Shown here: one piece after another, positions 6,952-12,008 of the stretch | How the letters are laid out: the number at the start of each line of letters is the position of its first letter | How positions within the stretch are numbered: the stretch's first letter is position 1 | Assembly: GCA_036403035.1 (NCBI GenBank) | Contig: DASWRT010000357.1 | Coordinates: forward strand, 1-12,008 | Source of the DNA: DASWRT01 sp036403035 | GTDB taxonomy: Bacteria; Pseudomonadota; Alphaproteobacteria; ATCC43930; CGMCC-115725 | Length of the DNA stretch: 12,008 nt | Reading direction: 5' to 3' | Program-made: the position numbers and the translations under genes | The notes under the pieces: model-generated | The model's database searches: none | Told to the model about the DNA's origin: nothing | Seen by the model: the letters and a program-made list of their open reading frames with translations, nothing else

Positions 6952-8175
6952 TCAGTCGGCGGCGGAGGTGGCGGCGGACGACGTTGATGCCGCAACGCCG
7001 AAATAAAGGTCGAGCGCCGCCTTGTAGATGTCGGCGAGCGCGACGATGTCGGCGATGTCGACTCGTTCGTCGACCTTGTGCATGGTCAGGCCGACCAGCC
7101 CGAACTCGGCGGTCGGACACAGCCGGCGGATGAAGCGCGCATCCGAGGTGCCGCCCGTCGTGCTGAACTCGGGACGCCGCGACGTCACCCGCTCGATCGC
7201 CTGCGCCAGGACGGCGCTGACCGCTCCCGGCGGCGTCAGAAAGGATTCGCCGCTGACGGCGATCTCCAGGTCGTAGCGCCCGCCGGCCGCCGCCGCGTCG
7301 AGCCGCTCCCGGATCCATGCAACCAGCGTCTCGCTGGTCCAAACATCGTTGAAGCGGGCGTTGAACACCGCCTTCGCCTCGGCCGGGATCACGTTCGATG
7401 CCGGATTGCCGACGTCGATCGTCGAGACTTGCAGCGTCGAGGGCTGGAAATGGGCGCTGCCGCCGTCCAGAGGCTCGGACGTGAGCGCGTGCAGCATCGC
7501 GACGATGCGGTGCACGGGGTTGTCGGCGAGGTGCGGGTAGGCGGTGTGGCCCTGCGTCCCGTGGACGGTGAGCCGTCCGGTGAGGCTGCCGCGCCGGCCG
7601 ATCTTCACCATGTCGCCGAGATCCCGCGCGTTGGTCGGCTCGCCGACGATGCAGACGTCGAGCCGCTCGCCGCGTACCTCCAGCCACTCGACGACCTTCT
7701 TTGTGCCGTTGATCGACACGCCTTCCTCGTCGCCGGTGATCAGCAGGCTGATCGAGCCCGGCGGGTCGTCGCCTTGCTCGGCGACGAAGCGCGCCGCAGC
7801 GGCGGCGAAGGCGGCGATCGCGCCCTTCATGTCGACGGCGCCGCGCCCATAGAGCTGCCCGTCGATCAGCCGCGCCTCGAACGGGTCCGCGGTCCAGGAC
7901 TGCGGATTGCCCGGCGGCACCACGTCGGTGTGTCCGGCAAAGCAGAAATTGCGCCCGCCGGCGCCCCAGCGCGCGTAGAGATTCACCACGTCGTCGGTGC
8001 CGGGCTCGGAGAAGACCAGCTTGTGGCAGGCGAAGCCCAGCCTTTCAAGCAGCCCGGCCAGGAGGTCGATCGCCCCCTCGTCGCGCGGCGTGACGCTCGG
8101 CCGCCGGATCAGGTCGCGGGTTAGCGCCACCGGGTCGACCGCGACCGCTGCCGGCTCGGGCGCGCGGGACGGCAT
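6952..8175 (-). CDS. dapE: Succinyl-diaminopimelate desuccinylase
   Basis: DapE hydrolyses N-succinyl-LL-2,6-diaminopimelate to LL-diaminopimelate and succinate, in the succinylase route to lysine and peptidoglycan meso-DAP. It is a two-zinc M20-family enzyme. The 407-residue product shows the metal and catalytic residues in order: His82 and Asp84 (GHTDVVPPG), Asp115 (GAVDMKG), Glu150 and Glu151 (GDEEG), Glu179 (GEPT) and His366 (MHKVDE). It also has the dimerisation-lid sequence GTQGHTAYPHLADNP and the substrate-binding GGTSDARF. The start ATG at 8175 shares one base with the dapD stop (TGATG). The frame stays open far upstream through dapD, but that is shadow sequence. The last 14 residues are a low-complexity Ala/Ser/Thr tail, somewhat longer than usual. 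Confidence 0.97.
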   Translation of the reverse strand: MPSRAPEPAAVAVDPVALTRDLIRRPSVTPRDEGAIDLLAGLLERLGFACHKLVFSEPGTDDVVNLYARWGAGGRNFCFAGHTDVVPPGNPQSWTADPFEARLIDGQLYGRGAVDMKGAIAAFAAAAARFVAEQGDDPPGSISLLITGDEEGVSINGTKKVVEWLEVRGERLDVCIVGEPTNARDLGDMVKIGRRGSLTGRLTVHGTQGHTAYPHLADNPVHRIVAMLHALTSEPLDGGSAHFQPSTLQVSTIDVGNPASNVIPAEAKAVFNARFNDVWTSETLVAWIRERLDAAAAGGRYDLEIAVSGESFLTPPGAVSAVLAQAIERVTSRRPEFSTTGGTSDARFIRRLCPTAEFGLVGLTMHKVDERVDIADIVALADIYKAALDLYFGVAASTSSAATSAAD

Positions 8176-9026
8176 CAGTCGCGCAGCAGCTCGTTGATCG
8201 AGGTCTTGGAACGGGTCTTCTCGTCGACCCGCTTGACGATCACCGCACAGTAGAGGCTGGGGCCGGGGCTGCCGTCGGGGAGCGGCTTGCCCGGCAGGCT
8301 GCCGGGCACGACCACGGAATAGGCGGGGATGCGGCCGACATGGACCTCGCCGGTGGTGCGGTCGACGATCCGCGTCGACGCGCCGACGAAGACGCCCATC
8401 GACAGCACCGACCCCGTCTCGACGACGACGCCCTCGGCGACCTCGCTGCGTGCGCCGATGAAGCAACGGTCCTCGATGATCACGGGACCGGCTTGAAGCG
8501 GCTCCAGCACGCCGCCAATCCCGGCGCCGCCGGAGATGTGGCAGTCCTTGCCGATCTGCGCGCAGGAGCCGACCGTCGCCCAGGTATCGACCATCGTGCC
8601 GCTGTCGACGTAGGCGCCGACATTGACGAAGCTCGGCATCAGCACGACGCCCGGCGCGATGTAGGCCGAACGGCGGACGACGGCGGTCGGCACGGCGCGG
8701 AACCCGGCCTCGCGAAAACGGTTCTCTCCCCAGCCGTCGAACTTCGACGGCACCTTGTCCCACCAGGACGCGCCGCCGGGGCCGCCGGAGATCGGCGCCA
8801 TGTCGTTGAGGCGGAACGACAGCAGCACCGCCTTCTTGAGCCATTGGTTGACGTGCCAGGACCCGTCCGCCGCCCGCTTCTCGGCGACGCGGAGCCGGCC
8901 GGCATCGAGTTCGCCGAGCGCGGCGTCGACGGCGTCCCGTACCTCGCCCTTGGTGCCGGGGCCGATGCCGTCACGGCTCTCCCAGGCGGCGTCGATGGTC
9001 GCGGCAAGATCGGCGGCGTTGCTCAT
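8175..9026 (-). CDS. dapD: 2,3,4,5-tetrahydropyridine-2,6-dicarboxylate N-succinyltransferase
   Basis: DapD transfers succinyl from succinyl-CoA to tetrahydrodipicolinate, the committed step of the succinylase branch that feeds DapE. The 283-residue product has an alpha-helical N-terminal domain (about 1-85) with LRVAEK and WHVNQWLKKAVLLSFRL. Then comes a left-handed beta-helix of hexapeptide repeats (about 118-215; AYIAPGVVLMPSFVNVGAYVD, GAGIGGVLEPLQ, IEDRCFIGARSEV). A C-terminal strand region contains PSLYCAVIVKRVDEKTRSKTSIN. I prefer ATG 9026 (MSNAADLAATIDAAW) over an in-frame ATG four codons upstream at 9038, because homologues start near that residue. Neither has a strong RBS. A TTGACA promoter lies 36 bases upstream. 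It heads the dapD-dapE-membrane protein-exoD run. Confidence 0.97.
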   Translation of the reverse strand: MSNAADLAATIDAAWESRDGIGPGTKGEVRDAVDAALGELDAGRLRVAEKRAADGSWHVNQWLKKAVLLSFRLNDMAPISGGPGGASWWDKVPSKFDGWGENRFREAGFRAVPTAVVRRSAYIAPGVVLMPSFVNVGAYVDSGTMVDTWATVGSCAQIGKDCHISGGAGIGGVLEPLQAGPVIIEDRCFIGARSEVAEGVVVETGSVLSMGVFVGASTRIVDRTTGEVHVGRIPAYSVVVPGSLPGKPLPDGSPGPSLYCAVIVKRVDEKTRSKTSINELLRD

Positions 9027-9061
9027 GGCGGGCGGCATCGGCTCGGTTGGGGGGTGGGCGG

Positions 9062-9090
9062 AACATGCGTCCTGGCATCCGGGCTGTCAA
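9062..9090 (-). promoter_or_regulatory. dapD promoter
   Basis: Read on the minus strand, a perfect TTGACA (9090-9085), a 17-base spacer and CATGTT (9067-9062) are seen, 35 bases upstream of the chosen dapD start. The predicted transcript leader is about 29 bases. It separates dapD transcription from the upstream HAD gene, 105 bp away on the same strand. Confidence 0.6.
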
Positions 9091-9131
9091 CCGGGCGGGC
9101 GGAAGATTGGCGGATTTGCAATCGTACCGCG

Positions 9132-9878
9132 TCAGCGGACCGGCAAGGTCGCCGCGGCGGCGGCCGCACGCCGCGCCCCGGCGATCCGCGTCAGGAACGG
9201 CGCCAGATCGTCGACGACATGATGGACGTAGGGCGCGTCGGCGCCCTCCGCCGCCCAATCGGCGTCGCCGCGCACCCAAACCGTGGTCATGCCCAGCGCC
9301 GCGGCGGGCGCCAGATTCTTCGCCATGTCCTCGACCATCGCCGCACGCGCGGGATCGATCGCGAACCGCCGGATCAGGGTGTCGTACCCTGCCGGGTCGG
9401 GCTTCGGCACGTACCCCGCCGCCTCGATGTCGAAGATGCCGCTGAAATGCGCGTCGAGCCCGAGATGGCCGAGGATGTTCTCGGCGTGCCGCACGGAGCC
9501 GTTCGTGAAGACCACCTTCCGGCCGGGCAGGGCAGCGAGAGCCGTCCCGAGCGCATGATCGCGCGCGATCGCCGACAGGTCGAGCGTATGCACGTATTCC
9601 ATGAACGCCTGCGGGGCGATCCCGTGTTCGGTCATCAACCCGCGCAGCGTCGTGCCGTGCGCCAGGAACAGTTCCCGCCGGATACGCACCGCCTCGTCCA
9701 GGCCGACGCCGAAATGCGCGGCGATGAACTCGCCCATGCGCCGGTGAATCTGATCGAAGATCCGGCAGGACGCGGGATAGAGCGTGTTGTCGAGATCGAA
9801 CACCCACGTCTCGATCTCGTCGAGCGGGCGGGGCGGGGGCGGCGAGGCCGAGGTGGCGGGTGCTGCAGGCTCAGGCAT
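9132..9878 (-). CDS. HAD-family hydrolase, pyrimidine 5'-nucleotidase-like
   Basis: The 248-residue product is a subfamily IA haloacid dehalogenase-like phosphatase. The nearest named relatives are pyrimidine 5'-nucleotidases (SDT1/YjjG-like), which dephosphorylate UMP, CMP or noncanonical nucleotides. Motif I is FDLDNTLYP (27-35; nucleophile Asp28, acid-base Asp30). Motif II is Thr125 in VVFTNGS. Motif III is Lys159 in YVPKPDP, and motif IV is Glu183-Asp184 in MVEDMAKNL. A helical cap lies at about 38-115. The first 18 residues are Pro/Ala-rich and probably disordered. ATG 9878 gives a normal length; the frame stays open to 10037 but that part shows no domain. This gene commonly sits before dapD in alphaproteobacteria (recalled, not checked). 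The substrate is not determined. Confidence 0.88.
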   Translation of the reverse strand: MPEPAAPATSASPPPPRPLDEIETWVFDLDNTLYPASCRIFDQIHRRMGEFIAAHFGVGLDEAVRIRRELFLAHGTTLRGLMTEHGIAPQAFMEYVHTLDLSAIARDHALGTALAALPGRKVVFTNGSVRHAENILGHLGLDAHFSGIFDIEAAGYVPKPDPAGYDTLIRRFAIDPARAAMVEDMAKNLAPAAALGMTTVWVRGDADWAAEGADAPYVHHVVDDLAPFLTRIAGARRAAAAAATLPVR

Positions 9879-9884
9879 GATGCG

Positions 9885-9913
9885 AAGGTGGCGCGGCCGG
9901 AGGCCGATGGCAA
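9885..9913 (-). promoter_or_regulatory. Possible promoter giving a near-leaderless HAD transcript
   Basis: On the minus strand, TTGCCA (9913-9908), a 17-base spacer and CACCTT (9890-9885) precede the ATG at 9878 by only six bases. Transcription would then start at or next to the start codon. No Shine-Dalgarno sequence is visible, which agrees. The -10 match is weak. Confidence 0.3.
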
Positions 9914-10052
9914 GCCGTGGGATGCACGGAACGGTTGCGCGTCCGCGTGGATCGGATGGGCGAGGGATTTCCGGTTCGGCGTTCGATTTGACGAGTCGCT
10001 GACCACGGAGGAGCATCTCGCTTTCCCGGCAATCCACGAGAAATGGATGCCG

Positions 10053-11039
10053 TCAGGTCATCCTGTCATCCGGGCCGACGAGGTGAATCGGCTTTTCGCC
10101 GATGAGCGCTCTTCGGCAGTTCGCGACCGCGCGACGGAGGGCTACCTTGCTCGCGCCGGCGACGGATGCCGAGTTGTGCGGCGACGCGATGACATTGCTC
10201 AGATGAAAGAACGGCCGATCCACCCGGAACTGCCCATGGCGGATAGGCTCGATCCACCATGCGTCGATGCAAGCCGTAAATCCCGGATTCGCCTTCAGAT
10301 GCTCGTAGAGGGCCGTCTCGTCCACGATCTCGCCACGGGCGAGATTGACCAGGATCGCATCGCTCTTCATCAACGACAGCTCGCGTGCGCCGATCAGGTT
10401 ATGTGTCGACGGCGTCAGCGGGATGCTGACGACGAGCACGTCCGACGCGGCCAGCAACTCGTCGATCCGATCCGGCGTGCCGATCCAATCGACGGGTTCA
10501 TCGGTAGCGCCGCGCCGGTTCACCGCATGGATGCGCATCCCCAGACCGCGCATGAGCCGGGCCGTCGCGACGCCGATGCCGCCGAAACCGAGCACGCCGC
10601 AGATCCCGCCGGCGAGCATTCGGTTGGGCGTAAATTGATTGAATTCCCCCTTCGACAGATTCGCGTGCTCGGTGAAGAGGCGCTTAGCCGCCGCCAGGGC
10701 CATCGCCACGGCATGCTCGGCCATCGGCTCCGCATAGGCACCACCGTTCGCCGCCACCGGCAATTCGAGCGGCAAGCCGCGAAGCGGGATGAAGTCGACG
10801 CCTGCGGACATAAACTGCAGCAGCCGCGCGCCTCGAAGGAGGGCCAGTTCCTCCGGTCGGAGGTCGCGGGCCGTGTTTCTCGCCAGCACGGCGCCGGCAT
10901 TGCGCAGTACCTCTGCCCGCGCTTCGGGAGCGACTTCGGTGAGGAAGACGGTATCGGCGACGCCGTCAAGCGCGTCGGCGATGACCGCGCGGCTCTGCTC
11001 ATCAACCCTGAATGTCACGACCAGCGAGCTTGGCGTCAT
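10053..11039 (-). CDS. D-2-hydroxyacid dehydrogenase (NAD(P)-dependent)
   Basis: Members of this family reversibly oxidise D-2-hydroxyacids (glycerate, glyoxylate/hydroxypyruvate, lactate and others) with NAD(P). The 328-residue product has the dinucleotide-binding GFGGIG (151-156), and catalytic Arg235 in NLARGEIVDE. A catalytic Glu264 in the DAWWIEP segment replaces the common DVFxxEP form, and His288 is in SPHNSAS. The N-terminal catalytic domain (about 1-100) shows QFMSAGVDFIP, and the dimer helix AEHAVAMALAAAKR is at 108-120. ATG 11039 is well supported by AAGGAAG four bases upstream (11044-11050); the frame's 53-codon extension to 11198 lacks domain character. It is transcribed away from the mbtH-like gene. 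The exact substrate cannot be assigned; the Trp-Trp near the active site is unusual for standard glycerate dehydrogenases. Confidence 0.9.
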   Translation of the reverse strand: MTPSSLVVTFRVDEQSRAVIADALDGVADTVFLTEVAPEARAEVLRNAGAVLARNTARDLRPEELALLRGARLLQFMSAGVDFIPLRGLPLELPVAANGGAYAEPMAEHAVAMALAAAKRLFTEHANLSKGEFNQFTPNRMLAGGICGVLGFGGIGVATARLMRGLGMRIHAVNRRGATDEPVDWIGTPDRIDELLAASDVLVVSIPLTPSTHNLIGARELSLMKSDAILVNLARGEIVDETALYEHLKANPGFTACIDAWWIEPIRHGQFRVDRPFFHLSNVIASPHNSASVAGASKVALRRAVANCRRALIGEKPIHLVGPDDRMT

Positions 11040-11402
11040 TCTGCTTCCTTGCCGGATGCGGCGTACATTCGCGCGATTGCAGATACCCACTCTATCCCAC
11101 TTTATAATGACGGACCTGCGGAACTCCGCTTCCACCCCTGCTGCCGAACCGGATGCAGGCGGAATCAGGATCTTGGCTCGTGGAGGCCACGTCGTCACAC
11201 GGCTGCAACCGGATTGCCTGCCGGGCGATCGCGGGCTGGGCGTGCGGGACCGACAGCATCCCGGCGCGGTACCGGCTGCGCCCGCGGGCAGCCATCGATT
11301 GCGGCGGCGATGCCGCGGAACACGCTCAATAACGGTGTATCGACAATTGACAATTCAACGGCGGAGCGACAAGGCGAGGAGTTGCGCGCCGATACCCAAC
11401 TG

Positions 11403-11422
11403 CACAATGCGCCCGCATTGTG
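11403..11422. promoter_or_regulatory. Operator-like perfect palindrome upstream of mbtH-like gene
   Basis: CACAATGCG (11403-11411) and CGCATTGTG (11414-11422) are perfect 9-base inverted repeats separated by CC. The compact, AT-containing arms with a 2-base centre look like the site of a dimeric transcription factor rather than a terminator. It ends 14 bases before a TTGACA box, about where an activator would bind. The protein that would bind it is unknown. Confidence 0.5.
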
Positions 11423-11436
11423 GGCTAAGCGGTGGC

Positions 11437-11465
11437 TTGACATACCAGCAGGGCTAGAGAAAACT
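11437..11465 (+). promoter_or_regulatory. Possible mbtH promoter with weak -10
   Basis: TTGACA (11437-11442) is a perfect -35, but the -10 at a 17-base spacing is AAAACT, which is poor. A weak -10 next to an operator-like palindrome would suit an activator-dependent promoter. It would give a leader of roughly 80 bases before the GTG at 11553. Confidence 0.25.
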
Positions 11466-11552
11466 GACGCGCACAAACACGCGAAGATTGAGGCGCCGCG
11501 GGGCGGCGTGCGACCTCGTCAAGCTGGTCGGAAAAGAAAATGTGAGGCGGCA

Positions 11553-11771
11553 GTGTCTGATACAGAGACGGAAGTCGAACCCCAGTACGACGTCGTCGTC
11601 AATGACGAAGAGCAATACTCGATTTGGCCTGCCGGTAAGGCCATTCCAAATGGATGGCGCTCGGTGGGGAGCAGGGGAGACAAATCGTCCTGCCTCGCTT
11701 ACATCAAGGAAGTGTGGACGGACATGCGTCCGCTTTCCTTGAGAAGGAAGATGGAAGCCGGCGGGGCTTGA
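11553..11771 (+). CDS. MbtH-like protein (nonribosomal peptide synthetase accessory factor)
   Basis: MbtH-like proteins bind NRPS adenylation domains and promote their folding or activity in siderophore and peptide-antibiotic synthesis. The 72-residue product carries the whole family signature: NDEEQYSIWP (17-26), IPNGW (31-35), CLAYIKEVWTDMRPLSLR (47-64). The three invariant Trp (25, 35, 55) that contact the adenylation domain are present. Start is GTG 11553, chosen because GAGG (11544-11547) lies five bases upstream and the family N-terminus is short; the frame stays open far upstream, but that is shadow sequence of the opposite-strand genes. GC is about 56% by hand count, well below the neighbouring operons. 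No NRPS gene lies in the window, so it is either orphan or the edge of a cluster to the right. It appears intact. Confidence 0.92.
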   Translation: MSDTETEVEPQYDVVVNDEEQYSIWPAGKAIPNGWRSVGSRGDKSSCLAYIKEVWTDMRPLSLRRKMEAGGA

Positions 11772-11773
11772 TG

Positions 11774-11793
11774 CCCTGAGGGACTTGTCAGGG
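11774..11793 (+). terminator. Weak hairpin after mbtH-like gene
   Basis: CCCTGA (11774-11779) and TCAGGG (11788-11793) form a 6-bp stem with an 8-base loop, two bases after the stop codon. No T-run follows, so it is at best a weak or factor-assisted terminator. Confidence 0.25.
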
Positions 11794-11800
11794 GACAACC

Positions 11801-11920
11801 TTCTCACCGCAGAGGACGCGGAGAACCGCTGATGTACGCGGAGATATGATTTCTCGCGGGCCGCAGGCGTGCAGCCGATCGCTCTGCGGATCTCCGCGTC
11901 TCCTCCGCGCGCTCTGCGGT
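11801..11920. repeat. Inverted array of 10-11-bp CGCAGAG/CGCGGAGA units
   Basis: The left arm reads ACCGCAGAG (11806-11814), GACGCGGAGA (11815-11824), then ACGCGGAGAT (11836-11845). The right arm is the inverse: ATCTCCGCGT (11890-11899), then an extra unit (11901-11911), then CTCTGCGGT (11912-11920), preceded by GCTCTGCGGA (11881-11890). Each arm is thus a short tandem of 10-11-base units and the two arms face each other across about 35 bases. The design resembles dispersed intergenic palindromic repeats found in many proteobacteria. It lies 29 bp beyond the mbtH-like stop. It could act as an mRNA 3' structure or be a non-autonomous mobile repeat. Confidence 0.7.
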
Positions 11921-11949
11921 AAAGGGGGCTTCTGTATTTGCTCATCCCC

Positions 11950-12008
11950 TTAGAGCCTATCCCAGTAGGCCGCCGTGGTCTGCGTTGCGCTCCGACGCCC
12001 GGCGGTTA
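11950..12008 (-). other. Open minus-strand frame at right edge, possible gene 3' end
   Basis: A TAA stop (11952-11950) closes a frame that is open for the remaining 18 codons to the window edge. It ends TTAAYWDRL, with an Arg-rich part before it. The DNA also has CCTA and TAGG facing each other (11956-11959, 11966-11969), which could belong to an element end. Eighteen codons are too few to identify a gene. Confidence 0.15.

Larger units (their letters stand above)
11040..11552. other. 513-bp intergenic stretch between divergent dehydrogenase and mbtH-like genes
   Basis: I see no convincing gene here. Frames on both strands are open for up to about 120 codons, but their translations are Arg/Pro/Gly-rich without recognisable motifs. 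Base composition falls in patches. Notable items are a consensus -10 TATAAT (11103-11108, plus strand) with no partner -35, a tandem GACAATT GACAATT (11343-11356), a perfect 9+9 palindrome (11403-11422) and a TTGACA box (11437-11442). The stretch may be a long regulatory region, the remains of a decayed gene, or an insertion junction. Confidence 0.5.

Noticed and set aside
11434..11449. Sigma-54-like GG...GC pair near the TTGACA box
   Set aside because: The spacing between GG and GC is two bases too long for a sigma-54 promoter.
11107..11457. A 116-codon plus-strand frame starting MTDLRNSAST
   Set aside because: There is no RBS, and the composition is Arg/Pro/Gly-rich like other shadow frames. 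No recognisable motif is present, and the start overlaps the TATAAT sequence.
8340..11771. A 1143-codon uninterrupted plus-strand frame
   Set aside because: It runs antisense through dapD, the HAD gene and the dehydrogenase and is Arg/His/Asp-rich without domains. Only its last 72 codons, the mbtH-like gene, are real. Long shadow frames are expected opposite GC-rich genes.

Overview
This 12 kb window is GC-rich (roughly 70% or more over the housekeeping genes) and looks like the chromosome of an alphaproteobacterium, most likely of Rhodospirillales type. That placement is an inference from base composition, alphaproteobacterial-looking TTGAC-type promoters, and the close association of def-fmt-truA with a dapD-dapE-membrane protein-exoD cluster. 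No rRNA, tRNA, CRISPR array or complete insertion sequence is visible.

Layout. (1) 1-1321, minus strand: a LOG-family nucleotide-processing protein followed by rmuC, whose C-terminal half runs off the left edge. (2) 1456-3729, plus strand, divergent from region 1: def-fmt-truA, a translation-initiation and tRNA-modification operon with a recognisable promoter and a 19-bp fmt/truA overlap. (3) 3770-5640, plus strand: a patatin-like phospholipase with a DUF3734-type C-terminus, then an Ohr organic peroxide reductase, each with its own candidate promoter and RBS. (4) A hairpin terminator near 5668-5692 separates ohr from the convergent minus-strand group. (5) 9878-5708, minus strand: a HAD-family pyrimidine 5'-nucleotidase-like gene, then dapD (own TTGACA promoter), dapE, an unrecognised membrane protein and exoD. 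The last four are packed end to end (1-nt overlap, 4-nt gap, 11-nt overlap), so they probably form one translationally coupled operon. (6) 11039-10053, minus strand: a D-2-hydroxyacid dehydrogenase. (7) 11040-12008: a looser, lower-GC accessory stretch. It holds a 0.5 kb region without a convincing gene, a perfect 9+9-bp operator-like palindrome, a short mbtH-like gene (GTG start, 72 aa, about 56% GC) and an inverted array of 10-11-bp units. At the right edge there is a short open minus frame.

Functionally most of the window is housekeeping. def and fmt form the N-formyl-methionine cycle, truA modifies the tRNA anticodon arm, and dapD/dapE catalyse two steps of the succinylase route to meso-diaminopimelate and lysine. 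ohr provides peroxide defence. The clearest out-of-place element is the lone MbtH-like gene: such proteins are partners of nonribosomal peptide synthetases, and none is encoded here. I found no convincing wholly new system. The best leads are the mbtH locus with its palindrome and repeat array, and the unknown membrane protein wired into the dap operon.
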